This document shows positions 5,537 to 12,943 of a stretch of DNA of 40,372 nt, piece by piece. Position 1 is the stretch's first letter, and each line of letters starts with the position of its first letter. A model generated the notes under the pieces. That model was not told the DNA's origin. It did no database searches and worked only from the letters and a program-made list of their open reading frames with translations. The DNA is taken from positions 1-40,372 of IMG/VR virus record IMGVR_UViG_3300025011_000090. One strand, written 5' to 3'. The position numbers and the translations under genes were made by a program. The DNA is from a virus.

Positions 5537-5992
5537 CTTCTGAACCATGCCGGAATTATTACCAGTCATTTTTATAGTGCAATTGTAATTATTTCTTACT
5601 TTTGCGCCATAAACATTTTCATTATCAACATAAGAAGCAACAACAAAAGTATTATTGCCTATATCCTGATATTTAGATTCTGTAATTACAGGAAATTCAG
5701 CAGTTGCAGGAGTTTTTAAGCTATTTTTTACTGCATCTTCACATAACATTACAGCCTTTAAAAGATATGAATCTTTTTGTTCTTGTTCTTTTTTTAATTG
5801 CCCTTGTTTTTGCTGCTCTTTCTCAATAGCAATTACTTGTTTTTCGTATTCAATAGCTGCTTTTTTACCTTCAGGTGTATTATTGTACCAAACACTGTAA
5901 ATAGAAAAGCAAATCATAAATATAAAAAATATTCCAAGCGGAATAAGACAACCTAAGCGATTTTTGCACCATATCAATATTTTTTCTTTCAT
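5522..5992 (-). CDS. Membrane-anchored accessory protein
   Basis: 156 aa. A cytoplasmic start (MKEKILIWCKNRLG) is followed by one membrane helix at about residues 14-34, a Glu/Gln/Lys-rich coiled coil (about 45-70) and a C-terminal globular domain. That domain reads CEDAVKNSLKTPATAEFP...GNNTFVVASYVDNENVYGAKVRNNYNCTI. It is a small domain I associate with envelope-anchored phage and bacterial proteins of unknown role. With the membrane helix in this position, the domain is probably periplasmic. It is the second leftward gene behind the palindrome-containing promoter at 6268-6296, consistent with expression in the prophage state and a role in host surface change or exclusion (inference). Confidence 0.6.
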   Translation of the reverse strand: MKEKILIWCKNRLGCLIPLGIFFIFMICFSIYSVWYNNTPEGKKAAIEYEKQVIAIEKEQQKQGQLKKEQEQKDSYLLKAVMLCEDAVKNSLKTPATAEFPVITESKYQDIGNNTFVVASYVDNENVYGAKVRNNYNCTIKMTGNNSGMVQKLNFY

Positions 5993-5996
5993 AATA

Positions 5997-6026
5997 AAAA
6001 TTCCCCTGCTTTTACAAGGGAATTTT
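5997..6026 (-). terminator. Hairpin between two leftward genes
   Basis: AAAATTCCC and GGGAATTTT are perfect arms around twelve bases; on the leftward strand a run of T follows. The 3' arm and loop include the AGGGGA ribosome site of the gene starting at 5992. The structure could therefore act as a partial terminator or mask that site. Confidence 0.45.
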
Positions 6027-6054
6027 ACACTAAAAATATAAATCTATACATCAG

Positions 6055-6216
6055 TTATTTAATTATATTTTTTATTTCACCGTAAATAACAATATTTTTA
6101 ACATCAAGACATTTAACAAATCTGATAGAGAAAAATTTTGTCGAGGTCAAAGCAATTTTTATTTCTGCTTCAGGATTGAACATATTTAAACAAGTTCTTA
6201 AATCTCTTACATTCAT
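6055..6216 (-). CDS. Small hypothetical protein, first gene of a leftward accessory unit
   Basis: 53 aa (MNVRDLRTCLNMFNPEAEI...), with AGGAG eight bases before the ATG at 6216. The sequence is mixed charged and hydrophobic with no membrane helix, and ends in VKNIVIYGEIKNIIK. No family is recognised. It lies directly behind the TTGACA/TATACT promoter at 6268-6296 and is separated from the membrane protein at 5992 by 62 bases and a hairpin. Confidence 0.6.
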   Translation of the reverse strand: MNVRDLRTCLNMFNPEAEIKIALTSTKFFSIRFVKCLDVKNIVIYGEIKNIIK

Positions 6217-6267
6217 TTTTTGTTACTCCTGTTTTCAAATCTTGTTTCATAATTGATAACAAATTTT

Positions 6268-6296
6268 AGTATAAATCTATATAGATTTAATGTCAA
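6268..6296 (-). promoter_or_regulatory. Leftward accessory-gene promoter with palindromic operator
   Basis: TTGACA (6291-6296) and TATACT (6268-6273) are 17 bases apart on the minus strand. The spacer is occupied by the perfect palindrome TAAATCTATATAGATTTA (6272-6289). A repressor bound there would block polymerase. Close copies lie at 12821-12850 and 20243-20271, and a degenerate one at 10541-10569. Confidence 0.75.
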
Positions 6297-6358
6297 GATA
6301 CATATTTAATTTATGAAACTGTTTTTATATATAATATGTTACAGAATCAATTTAAATA

Positions 6359-6367
6359 TGTTATTAT
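6359..6367 (+). promoter_or_regulatory. Extended -10 promoter for the 6403 gene
   Basis: TGTTATTAT is of the extended -10 kind used for rightward genes. A second possible -10 (TATAAT, 6330-6335) lies upstream. AAAGGAG precedes the ATG at 6403. Confidence 0.4.
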
Positions 6368-6402
6368 TTAATAAAAGAGTGTTGCAATAAAGGAGTTTTA
6401 AA

Positions 6403-7029
6403 ATGGTTAATTTTAATGTCCCACAGGTTGTTTCTGATTTGTTAAAATCTTTAAATCCAACACAATCAGATTATATGGAAAAAGATTATTTTATAGAAAG
6501 GGAAGCTATTAAAGAAGCTATCGGCGCATCAACCGACACAGCCAACACAGACCCAGACGCAGATTCAACTCTTAGGTCTGATGTTAAAGGTTTGATTGAA
6601 AACACAACCAAAGAAAATCCTTTTAATACTGCTTACGGACAAATAGTTACCTCAATAGAGGAAAGCTTTTTAGCAAGAAAGCTTAGAGAAGGAAGATTCA
6701 GAAGAGTAGGTGTAACCTCGCAAGCAATAAATGGCACTCTTGTAGGAAAATCAATTAGAGGTGCGACAGCAGATACAGTATTTTATCCTAATAGATTATT
6801 TTTAAGTTCCAACGTAGCTTGTAGTGGTTATTTTGAAATAGTAACAGGTGTTGCAGATGCTGATACTATAAGAAGAAGTTATTCTTTACCAGCAGCAGGA
6901 GTTCAAGCGTTTGATTTGCCTGATGGTTATTATGTATTGCCAACAGGATCAGTAAACTCATACACAACAGCAACAAGTGGAACTTTAGATTTTGAAGTTC
7001 AAGGAGTTGAGGTGGCATATAATGGCTAA
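6403..7029 (+). CDS. Hypothetical protein, probably virion-associated
   Basis: 208 aa. The N-terminal 90 residues are helical and charged; the rest is strand-rich with small and aromatic residues (SRGATADTVFYPNRLFLSSN..., YYVLPTGSVNSYTTATSGTLDFEVQGVEV). This looks like a structural beta-sandwich of a virion or receptor-binding protein. It overlaps the SGNH hydrolase gene by eight bases, so they are translated together and may form one surface structure. No family is recognised. The nucleotide composition is less AT-biased around 6530-6560 than nearby genes. Confidence 0.45.
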   Translation: MVNFNVPQVVSDLLKSLNPTQSDYMEKDYFIEREAIKEAIGASTDTANTDPDADSTLRSDVKGLIENTTKENPFNTAYGQIVTSIEESFLARKLREGRFRRVGVTSQAINGTLVGKSIRGATADTVFYPNRLFLSSNVACSGYFEIVTGVADADTIRRSYSLPAAGVQAFDLPDGYYVLPTGSVNSYTTATSGTLDFEVQGVEVAYNG

Positions 7030-8317
7030 GATTCTTGAGTTACATCCTGCACAAGTCAGAAATACTTTAACAGGTTATCATCCACCAGAAAATAGAAAGT
7101 TTTATTCCAAATGGTTTGATTCATCTGGAAATAATAATCATGGTGTTTTAAATAGCGAACTATATTATTTTGATTCTCGTGGTGGATGGCTTGGTTCTTG
7201 GGATTTTAATAACTATTGGCACTTATATACAGGTCTTAATGGTTCTTATCTTGCAATACCAACATTAAATACAACTAATTTTCCACAAGCAGAAGGAACT
7301 ATTTTATTCAACATAAATGTAACAGAATGGACAAATATTAACCAAGCAATGATTTTTGGTTCTTTCGGTAATCAAAACATTTTTTGTCGTGTTAATCAGA
7401 CAGGAAGTGAATATGGATTACAAACTGGTTTTATAGGCTCTGATGGTGTTTATAAAGCTGTTATTGGTTTTGCAGATGCAGCAACAAATAGAATAACTAT
7501 TGGTGTTATTACCAAGATAGCTTTAAAATACAAAACAGGAGCAGGCGGTTATTTTGCACTATTTATTAATGGCGTTAAAGTTAAACAAGTAAGTATTTCT
7601 AATACAGAAACACCTATAAATCAACTATGTAATCTTGGAGGAAGTTCTTATACTGATAGAAAAAGGTATTATTATTTAATGATAGACAACACAGCATTGG
7701 CAGATCAAAGTATAATTGATATACAAAATGCAGATCAAAAAATACCAGAATATACTTTACCTTCATTAAATAAAACTTACGTTGCTATTGGTGATTCAAT
7801 CACATGGGCGTGTGCAAGTGGATTAAATTATCCAAATCTTTTACATGCTTATGTAAAAAATACTTACGGTAAAATGCAGTATTTAAATAAGGGTATTGGT
7901 GGAGAATGGGGTGGTGAGGCTGTAACTAATCTCCCTTGGACTGCTCTTTGTGCGGATATTGTTACAATTGCACTTGGTATGAATGATTGTGCAGGTGGTG
8001 GAAGTGGAACTGCTCTGTATAAAACAAACCTTGAAACTATTATTGATTATCTTAGGGTAAGAAATCCTGATGTAAAAATAATTCTCTGTACTCCATCTGG
8101 TACTTCTGATGCCAATAGAACTCCCTACATTGCTTCTTATAGAACCGCAATGCAGGAAGTGGCAACTGCAAAAAATACCTATATCTGTAATTTCCACGAA
8201 GCGGTTACGGATGCCAATATAGGTAGTTATTCTTCTGACAGCATCCATCCAAATACAGCAGGTCATGTTTTGTTAATGGCAAAATTACAGCCAATTATTG
8301 ATGAAATTTTAAGTTAA
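7022..8317 (+). CDS. SGNH/GDSL hydrolase with N-terminal lectin-like domain
   Basis: 431 aa from the ATG at 7022, which has GAGGTG upstream. Residues about 20-240 look like a laminin-G/concanavalin-type jelly roll (FDSSGNNNHGVL, TEWTNINQAMIFGSFG, YFALFINGVKV). Residues about 250-431 are an SGNH hydrolase: block I GDSIT with nucleophile Ser259, block II GIGGE, block III GMND, block V DSIHP with Asp406 and His409. The family removes acyl groups from lipids or polysaccharides. With a glycan-binding domain attached it probably deacylates a host surface polysaccharide during adsorption, or modifies the host surface. It is far from the tail genes, which is unusual for a tail-spike enzyme. Confidence 0.8.
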   Translation: MAKILELHPAQVRNTLTGYHPPENRKFYSKWFDSSGNNNHGVLNSELYYFDSRGGWLGSWDFNNYWHLYTGLNGSYLAIPTLNTTNFPQAEGTILFNINVTEWTNINQAMIFGSFGNQNIFCRVNQTGSEYGLQTGFIGSDGVYKAVIGFADAATNRITIGVITKIALKYKTGAGGYFALFINGVKVKQVSISNTETPINQLCNLGGSSYTDRKRYYYLMIDNTALADQSIIDIQNADQKIPEYTLPSLNKTYVAIGDSITWACASGLNYPNLLHAYVKNTYGKMQYLNKGIGGEWGGEAVTNLPWTALCADIVTIALGMNDCAGGGSGTALYKTNLETIIDYLRVRNPDVKIILCTPSGTSDANRTPYIASYRTAMQEVATAKNTYICNFHEAVTDANIGSYSSDSIHPNTAGHVLLMAKLQPIIDEILS

Positions 8318-8347
8318 GAGGATTTTAAAATTGAATAAAACACAAAC

Positions 8348-8367
8348 AGCCTCCGAATGGGGGCTTT
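8348..8367 (+). terminator. Terminator after the SGNH hydrolase gene
   Basis: AGCCTCC and GGGGGCT form a seven-base stem (one T-G) around GAAT, followed by TTTAATT. It separates the rightward unit from the convergent leftward gene ending at 8387. Confidence 0.6.
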
Positions 8368-8386
8368 AATTATGGAACATGCCGGT

Positions 8387-8983
8387 TTACTTTTGTTTAA
8401 TAAAGCTGAAAAAGGGTTTCTTTTCCTTTAACTGCTTATTTTCAGCTTCAAGATGCTTGTAATCTGTTTCAAGTTTAGCAAAGTTTATTTCAACTTCTTT
8501 AAGCTTTTCTAAAGTTTGTTTTTGTTCTGCTTGAAGTTCAATATAAGCTGTTTTTGTTCTATTTTCAGAATCTTCTAAAAGCATGGTTTTAGAAGAAACG
8601 CTTAATAATTCTTTATACACACTTTCATTTTGTTGATTAAGGTTTACTAATGTTGAATTAAAGCTTTCTGATAAAGCTATTACTTTAAATGCCAATTCTT
8701 CAGATGTAATATTGTTTTTTGGCTGCTTTCCACAACCTGATTCAACATTAATAAAATCTTCTTCAACTTGATTAAAGTTTTCTTCAACCTGATTAATGTT
8801 TCTTAAGCCATAAATTTTTATTAAATCGTTAAATTCATCTTCTGATAAACATATTACTTGTGTTGTTCGCCTGTTTATTATTTCATCAACTGTGTTCAAC
8901 TTGCCTTGTTTAATTTGATCTCTAATAGCTGTATGGCTAAGATTTATAATCTTTTCCAGCTCTTTAACTGTGTACTTTCTCAT
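8387..8983 (-). CDS. Replication- or maintenance-associated DNA-binding coiled-coil protein
   Basis: 198 aa. The N-terminus (MRKYTVKELEKIINLSHTAI...NTVDEIINRRTTQVICLSEDEF) looks like a MerR- or excisionase-type winged helix-turn-helix. From about residue 85 on it is a long coiled coil with heptads (LQAEQKQTLEKLKEVEINFAKLE). This arrangement resembles plasmid proteins of the DUF536/KfrA type that sit next to replication initiators. It is divergent from the initiator at 9238 and shares a 250-base control region with it. The sequence NQVEENFNQVEEDF is a small internal tandem repeat (about residues 64-77). A role in replication control or stable inheritance is inferred. Confidence 0.6.
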   Translation of the reverse strand: MRKYTVKELEKIINLSHTAIRDQIKQGKLNTVDEIINRRTTQVICLSEDEFNDLIKIYGLRNINQVEENFNQVEEDFINVESGCGKQPKNNITSEELAFKVIALSESFNSTLVNLNQQNESVYKELLSVSSKTMLLEDSENRTKTAYIELQAEQKQTLEKLKEVEINFAKLETDYKHLEAENKQLKEKKPFFSFIKQK

Positions 8984-9111
8984 ACTTTAATAAACCTCAT
9001 TAAACCCAAAACCACCTGAATAAACCACTTTAAGCTGCTTGACTAATATTGTAATCTGTATATCATGTTCATGTCGAATAAAAACCTTGTTATATTACAC
9101 AAGGTTTACAA
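8984..9111. promoter_or_regulatory. Divergent control region of the replication module
   Basis: Three imperfect copies of AATAAACC (near 8988, 8999 as ATTAAACC, and 9017) lie next to the leftward start. They could be short iterons. At 9083-9106 AACCTTGT and ACAAGGTT form a perfect inverted repeat around TATATTAC, which is also the -10 of a rightward TGTTATATT promoter, so a bound protein would shut it. TTATATTACAC here repeats the operator arms at 2675-2722. Confidence 0.45.
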
Positions 9112-9201
9112 ATGAATAAAACAAAAAAGCACTTCTTTCGGAAAAGAAGCACTTCTATAAACTCAATTAGATTGTACCACTTTCCGCAAGATTTGCAATA
9201 G
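9112..9201 (+). CDS. Leader peptide upstream of the replication initiator
   Basis: 29 codons (MNKTKKHFFRKRSTSINSIR...), with an ACAAGG site seven bases before the ATG, ending at the TAG 36 bases before the initiator start. Inside it, CTTCTTT-CGGA-AAAGAAG (9132-9149) forms a stable hairpin, and AAGCACTTCT occurs twice, 20 bases apart (9127, 9147). Plasmids such as those of the IncFII type control initiator synthesis by translation of a short leader and a hairpin. The layout here allows the same, by analogy only. Confidence 0.45.
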   Translation: MNKTKKHFFRKRSTSINSIRLYHFPQDLQ

Positions 9202-9237
9202 TTTCGTATGGGTAAAATTTTGGGAGGATTCGGAAGC

Positions 9238-10110
9238 ATGCAGAATGCGGTATTTGAGGCATTACAAGTTAATGTAAAATCTTTTAACATTGTTCGGGCA
9301 ATTACCGACAAAAACCTTTTTGGAAGAATTACACTTTCACCTACAGCAAGATTAGTTTTATTTAATTTAGCTAATATGTACAATCTTAAGAAGGGCTACA
9401 GCTTCCCTAAAATTAAAAAGTTAATACTTTGTACAGGAACAACAGAAAAAAGCGTTATTTCGGCTTTAAAGGAACTTAGAAATAAACATTTAATTGTTGT
9501 TTCAAAAGATAACGATAAAACGGAATATTATTTTACTAAAAATTTCTTCAATCTTTTGGAAATTTTTTCTGAAGAAACTGAAAATTTTTCTTCTCAACCT
9601 GAAAAAATTACAGGTACATGTATAGAACAGAAAAAAGAACAGATTAAAACAGATAATAATTTTTCTTTTAAAAATCTTTTAGATTTATTTAAAACTAATG
9701 CAATTGTTTATTTTGAAGAAATTTCAAATCTTTCAGAAGGTGATAAAGAACATTTATGCAAGATTAAGCTGAATAGAACCGCTTTAACTAACTTCCAGAA
9801 AGAAAACCTTGATAAATTTATAATGCTTTCTGAAAATGAAATAAATATAATTAATCAGAAAGAGCCTTATTTTAAGCAGGAAAACATTGATATTTATTAT
9901 AATTCCAGAATGAAGAAAATCAGAGAATATAAACAAGAGCCACAAAAAAATGAAGGGAAGCCACAAAAAAGTGAAAGGGAAGCAGTTTTATCAATGCTTA
10001 TATGCGGATATAAAGGATTTAAAAATAACAGAATGCAATTAACAACTTTCTTAAGCCGGAATAAAGCTAAAATGGAACAATTTAATATTACTGAATCAGA
10101 ATTACTATAA
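9238..10110 (+). CDS. Replication initiator-like winged-helix protein
   Basis: 290 aa from the ATG at 9238, chosen because GGGAGG lies ten bases upstream; an ATG at 9208 has no site. The N-terminal part (about residues 30-95) is a winged helix: LSPTARLVLFNLANMYN, FPKIKKLILCTGTTEKSVISALKELRNKHLIVV. This form is common in plasmid and phage replication proteins (HTH_36/DnaD-like). The middle is charged and helical; the C-terminal 50 residues (SMLICGYKGFKNNRMQLTTFLSRNK) may bind DNA or a helicase loader. Its divergent coiled-coil partner and leader peptide make a compact plasmid-type replicon. No polymerase or helicase gene was seen in the window, so host enzymes would do the synthesis. Confidence 0.6.
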   Translation: MQNAVFEALQVNVKSFNIVRAITDKNLFGRITLSPTARLVLFNLANMYNLKKGYSFPKIKKLILCTGTTEKSVISALKELRNKHLIVVSKDNDKTEYYFTKNFFNLLEIFSEETENFSSQPEKITGTCIEQKKEQIKTDNNFSFKNLLDLFKTNAIVYFEEISNLSEGDKEHLCKIKLNRTALTNFQKENLDKFIMLSENEINIINQKEPYFKQENIDIYYNSRMKKIREYKQEPQKNEGKPQKSEREAVLSMLICGYKGFKNNRMQLTTFLSRNKAKMEQFNITESELL

Positions 10111-10476
10111 GTCTTTTGGTGATATTGTCCAAATTTTAATTCCGTATTTATTGGCAACCGGAATAAGCCTGTTTAAATAAGTTTGATCTGAAGGTTGTTC
10201 TAAAATTAATAAAATACCTGCCTGTTTTCCTGTTTTTACGCTGTAATATAAGCTTTGTCCAATGCTTTCATATACTTTAGGGGCAAATTCAGCTTCTATT
10301 GCGTAATTATCAGTAAGACAATCAACACGAGTTTTATCAAGTAAATAAAATTCTGTGGTACCTTTTATTTCTGAACAAAATTTATTTTGATAAACCTTTT
10401 CTAAAAACAAGTGCTTTGCCTGTACTGGCATGCTGGCAATAATTAATATTGAAATAGTAATAAGTATTTTATTCAT
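10105..10476 (-). CDS. Exported nuclease-fold-like accessory protein
   Basis: 123 aa. MNKILITISILIIASMPVQA is a clear signal peptide with a likely cut before KHLF. The mature part reads KFCSEIKGTTEFYLLDKTRVDCLT, then AIEAEFAPKVYESIGQSLYY, KQAGILLIL and a C-terminal strand GIKIWTI. I associate the conserved Asp (RVDCLT), the acidic pair in AIEAEF, and the lysine and glutamine that follow with exported proteins that resemble PD-(D/E)XK nucleases. A periplasmic protein of this kind could attack or restrain incoming phage DNA, but function is not shown. It overlaps the 3' end of the initiator gene by six bases and faces a degenerate copy of the palindromic promoter. Confidence 0.55.
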   Translation of the reverse strand: MNKILITISILIIASMPVQAKHLFLEKVYQNKFCSEIKGTTEFYLLDKTRVDCLTDNYAIEAEFAPKVYESIGQSLYYSVKTGKQAGILLILEQPSDQTYLNRLIPVANKYGIKIWTISPKDL

Positions 10477-10540
10477 TATGCCCTACTTTCCTTTGCTAAT
10501 GTAGATAACAATAATTATACATTTATATAAATCTATGAAA

Positions 10541-10569
10541 AGTATAAATGTATATAGATGTATTGTATC
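10541..10569 (-). promoter_or_regulatory. Degenerate palindromic accessory-gene promoter
   Basis: A TATACT -10 (10541-10546) with spacer ATACATCTATATACATT matches the operator family with changed bases. The -35 (GATACA) is poor. It drives the exported protein gene at 10476. A half-site AAATCTAT lies next to it at 10529-10536. Confidence 0.5.
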
Positions 10570-10592
10570 ACATATTTTAAAAATAAGTGATA

Positions 10593-10601
10593 TGTTATAA
10601 T
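10593..10601 (+). promoter_or_regulatory. Extended -10 promoter for the Com-like and large terminase genes
   Basis: TGTTATAAT lies only seven bases before the ATG at 10609. The transcript would therefore start almost at that codon, giving a leaderless mRNA, unless the ATG at 10633 is used. Confidence 0.5.
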
Positions 10602-10608
10602 AAAATTT

Positions 10609-10764
10609 ATGATTCATTATAAAAGTAAAAATATGCATCACTTATTGTGTTGTAATTGTCGCAAAAGTTTTTATTTAAAGAAATTAAGTAAAAGAGTAAC
10701 AGGGTTATATTGTCCTAAATGCGGTAAATTAAGCGATATTACAACAATTCTTGTTCAGGTTTAA
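10609..10764 (+). CDS. Com-like zinc-finger protein
   Basis: 51 aa (43 if started at the ATG at 10633). Two cysteine clusters, CCNC and YCPKCGK, separated by about 20 residues, form a zinc ribbon like that of the Mu Com protein, which stimulates translation by binding RNA. Other small phage zinc ribbons are equally possible. It is co-directional with the large terminase gene 15 bases downstream. Confidence 0.55.
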   Translation: MIHYKSKNMHHLLCCNCRKSFYLKKLSKRVTGLYCPKCGKLSDITTILVQV

Positions 10765-10779
10765 TAAGGTTTATTAAAT

Positions 10780-12525
10780 ATGTTTAATGCTGCTGAAATA
10801 ATTCAAAGAAGAAAAGATTTATGGGTTGAAAATCAAAATATTCAGCTTGATAAAGAATATGTTAATTGTATTGCTGAATTTCTTTGTGATGCAACTAATC
10901 CAAATTCAGAGTTATTAAGGAAAGAAATTAAATTAAACCCTGAACTTTTAATTGAAATGGTTTTTGTTATTGTAGAAAAGGGTGATAATAGTCAAGAAGA
11001 TGCAAGAACTGTACCATTTTTTTTAAATAAAGTGCAAAAAAGTTTTGTTGATGATTTAAATATTGCAATAGAACAGTATAAAGCTGGATTAAGAAATTTT
11101 TTAAAATTTATAATATTAAAAGGTAGACAGCAAGGATTTACAAGTTTTATAACAGCTTATCAATTGGCTAGATGCATAACTAGCCAAAATTTTAGCGGAT
11201 ATACATTAGCTGATAATTCAGGGAATTCACAAGATATTTTTAATAAAAAGGCTAAATTCCCTTATGATAGTTTACCTGAATTATTAAAACCTACAGAGAA
11301 ATATAATACAAAAAATGACCTATTCTTTTCTGGTTTAAATAGTTCATGGAAGATTGGAACCGCTGAAGCAAAAGAAACAGGAAGATCGAAAACAATAAAC
11401 TTTTTTCATGGTTCAGAAAGTGCTTTTTGGATTTCAATTTCTAGTATTCTGGCTGGTTTAGGTGAAGCTATTACAAAATCCAGTATTCAAATACTTGAAA
11501 CTACAGGGAATGGTTATAATGAATTCAAAACTATTTGGGATGAGGCAGTTAAGGGTGAAAATAATTGGGAACCAAAGTTTTATGAATGGTGGCTAACTCC
11601 TGAATATAGACTTAATTTTGAAACTCATGAAATAGAGGAAAAATTTAAAGAACAAGTTGAAAATGAAGTAAATGATTTTTTCAAAACGCTTAACAGTTTG
11701 AGAATATATCAGGGCTTAGATTGGAATCAATTATATTGGTATGAAAACAAAAGAAAGGATAAAAAAGAATTACTACCGCAAGAATACCCTTGTACACCAC
11801 AAGAAGCTTTTGTTTCAACTGGTAGAAAATATTTTGATGCTTCAAAAATTAAAAATATGCTTATTATTGCAAGCAGTAAAAAGAAATTAGAATCAAAAGA
11901 TTTTGCCCATTTGGATCATCCATATTCAAAACTGTTTGATCCACCTTTAAGAGATGGAATGACTATTTATGATTATCCTAGAGTGGGGAAACACTATATT
12001 TTTGGTGCAGATGTTTCAGAAGGTCTTGATAATGATGCTTCGCATTGCAAACTTTTTGATTATGAAACAATGAGAGAAGTGGCACATATTCATGGGCAGT
12101 TTTCACCCGATTTATTTGGTGAATTAATAGTTAAATATGCAAAGCTTTACAACAATGCTTTTGGTGCAGTTGAAAGAAATAATCATGGTCATTTGACATT
12201 AGCTACAATTTATAAATATTTAGGTTATAAAAATATTTATAAAGAAATGGTATTAGATAAAACAAAAGAAAAAGAAACATTAAAACTCGGCTGGCTTACA
12301 ACTGAAAATTCAAAATATTTAATGTTAGATGAATTAGATACAGCAATTAGAGATGAATTAATTGAAATATATGATGAAGAATGTCTGAATGAATTATTTT
12401 CAGTTGTAACTGATAAAGATGGTAAGGTTAAAATTAATGGTAAGGATAGAACTGCTGCAAGTGCCATTGCTTATCAAATGAGAAAATTTTATAAAATTAA
12501 GAAAATTAATTTTGATGTTTTTTAA
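10780..12525 (+). CDS. Terminase large subunit
   Basis: 581 aa. The ATPase domain shows GRQQGFT (residues 115-121), the degenerate Walker A of the KARQxGF type common in large terminases, and a Walker B/catalytic region FFHGSESAFW with Glu213. The C-terminal RNase H-like nuclease has Asp411 (FGADVSEG), Glu465 (AVERNNHG) and Asp556 (KDRTAASA). It translocates DNA into the prohead and cuts it. An AAGG site precedes the ATG. The small subunit is not adjacent but at 1152. A hairpin (12533-12552) follows the gene and then a leftward accessory gene separates it from the portal. Confidence 0.9.
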   Translation: MFNAAEIIQRRKDLWVENQNIQLDKEYVNCIAEFLCDATNPNSELLRKEIKLNPELLIEMVFVIVEKGDNSQEDARTVPFFLNKVQKSFVDDLNIAIEQYKAGLRNFLKFIILKGRQQGFTSFITAYQLARCITSQNFSGYTLADNSGNSQDIFNKKAKFPYDSLPELLKPTEKYNTKNDLFFSGLNSSWKIGTAEAKETGRSKTINFFHGSESAFWISISSILAGLGEAITKSSIQILETTGNGYNEFKTIWDEAVKGENNWEPKFYEWWLTPEYRLNFETHEIEEKFKEQVENEVNDFFKTLNSLRIYQGLDWNQLYWYENKRKDKKELLPQEYPCTPQEAFVSTGRKYFDASKIKNMLIIASSKKKLESKDFAHLDHPYSKLFDPPLRDGMTIYDYPRVGKHYIFGADVSEGLDNDASHCKLFDYETMREVAHIHGQFSPDLFGELIVKYAKLYNNAFGAVERNNHGHLTLATIYKYLGYKNIYKEMVLDKTKEKETLKLGWLTTENSKYLMLDELDTAIRDELIEIYDEECLNELFSVVTDKDGKVKINGKDRTAASAIAYQMRKFYKIKKINFDVF

Positions 12526-12532
12526 AAGAAAA

Positions 12533-12552
12533 AGATGCAATTTCTTGCATCT
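12533..12552 (+). terminator. Hairpin after the large terminase gene
   Basis: AGATGCAA and TTGCATCT pair perfectly around TTTC just after the stop codon. No T-run follows, so it may protect the mRNA end or be a weak terminator. The next 50 bases hold purine-rich runs without an open frame. Confidence 0.35.
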
Positions 12553-12586
12553 AGTAGGAGATATTTCGGGGGGATTAAGGAGAGTT

Positions 12587-12769
12587 TTAAGCGTTTTTTT
12601 GTATTTTATTTTTTGAAAAGAACTGATTAATGCTTTTGTCCACTTCGGGCAAAAGACAAAAAGGTACCATTATTGCTAGGTATAAAGCTACAAATGGGGC
12701 TGCTACAAAACAGCATAAAATTAAACCAGTACAAGCTATAAAGCTTATTAAATCTTTCACTAAGTACAT
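12587..12769 (-). CDS. Small membrane accessory protein
   Basis: 60 aa from the ATG at 12769 with AAGGAA upstream. An in-frame GTG at 12790 belongs to the leader element (12779-12793). Residues about 6-48 are nearly all hydrophobic (FIACTGLILCCFVAAPFVALYLAIMVPFC in parts), giving one long or two short membrane helices, with a polar C-terminus. It is a single gene inserted between the large terminase and portal, behind the perfect TTGACA/TATAAT promoter with palindromic operator. Superinfection exclusion or membrane alteration is a reasonable guess. Confidence 0.6.
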   Translation of the reverse strand: MYLVKDLISFIACTGLILCCFVAAPFVALYLAIMVPFCLLPEVDKSINQFFSKNKIQKNA

Positions 12770-12820
12770 AAGTATTCCTTTTTCTTTCACAAATTTAAAT
12801 TATAAAATTTAACACACTTG

Positions 12821-12850
12821 ATTATAAATCTATATAGATTTTTTTGTCAA
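12821..12850 (-). promoter_or_regulatory. Leftward accessory-gene promoter with palindromic operator
   Basis: TTGACA (12845-12850) and consensus TATAAT (12821-12826) are separated by 18 bases, with AAATCTATATAGATTT (12826-12841) inside the spacer. Next to it on the portal side is TTTCAGAATTAAATT, related to half-sites elsewhere. Confidence 0.75.
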
Positions 12851-12943
12851 TATGTTTCAGAATTAAATTTTTATTTGTTACGGTTTTTTATAAAAATATG
12901 ATAATATTAATAAAAGAATACTGTATATAAGTGGTGTTTATAT

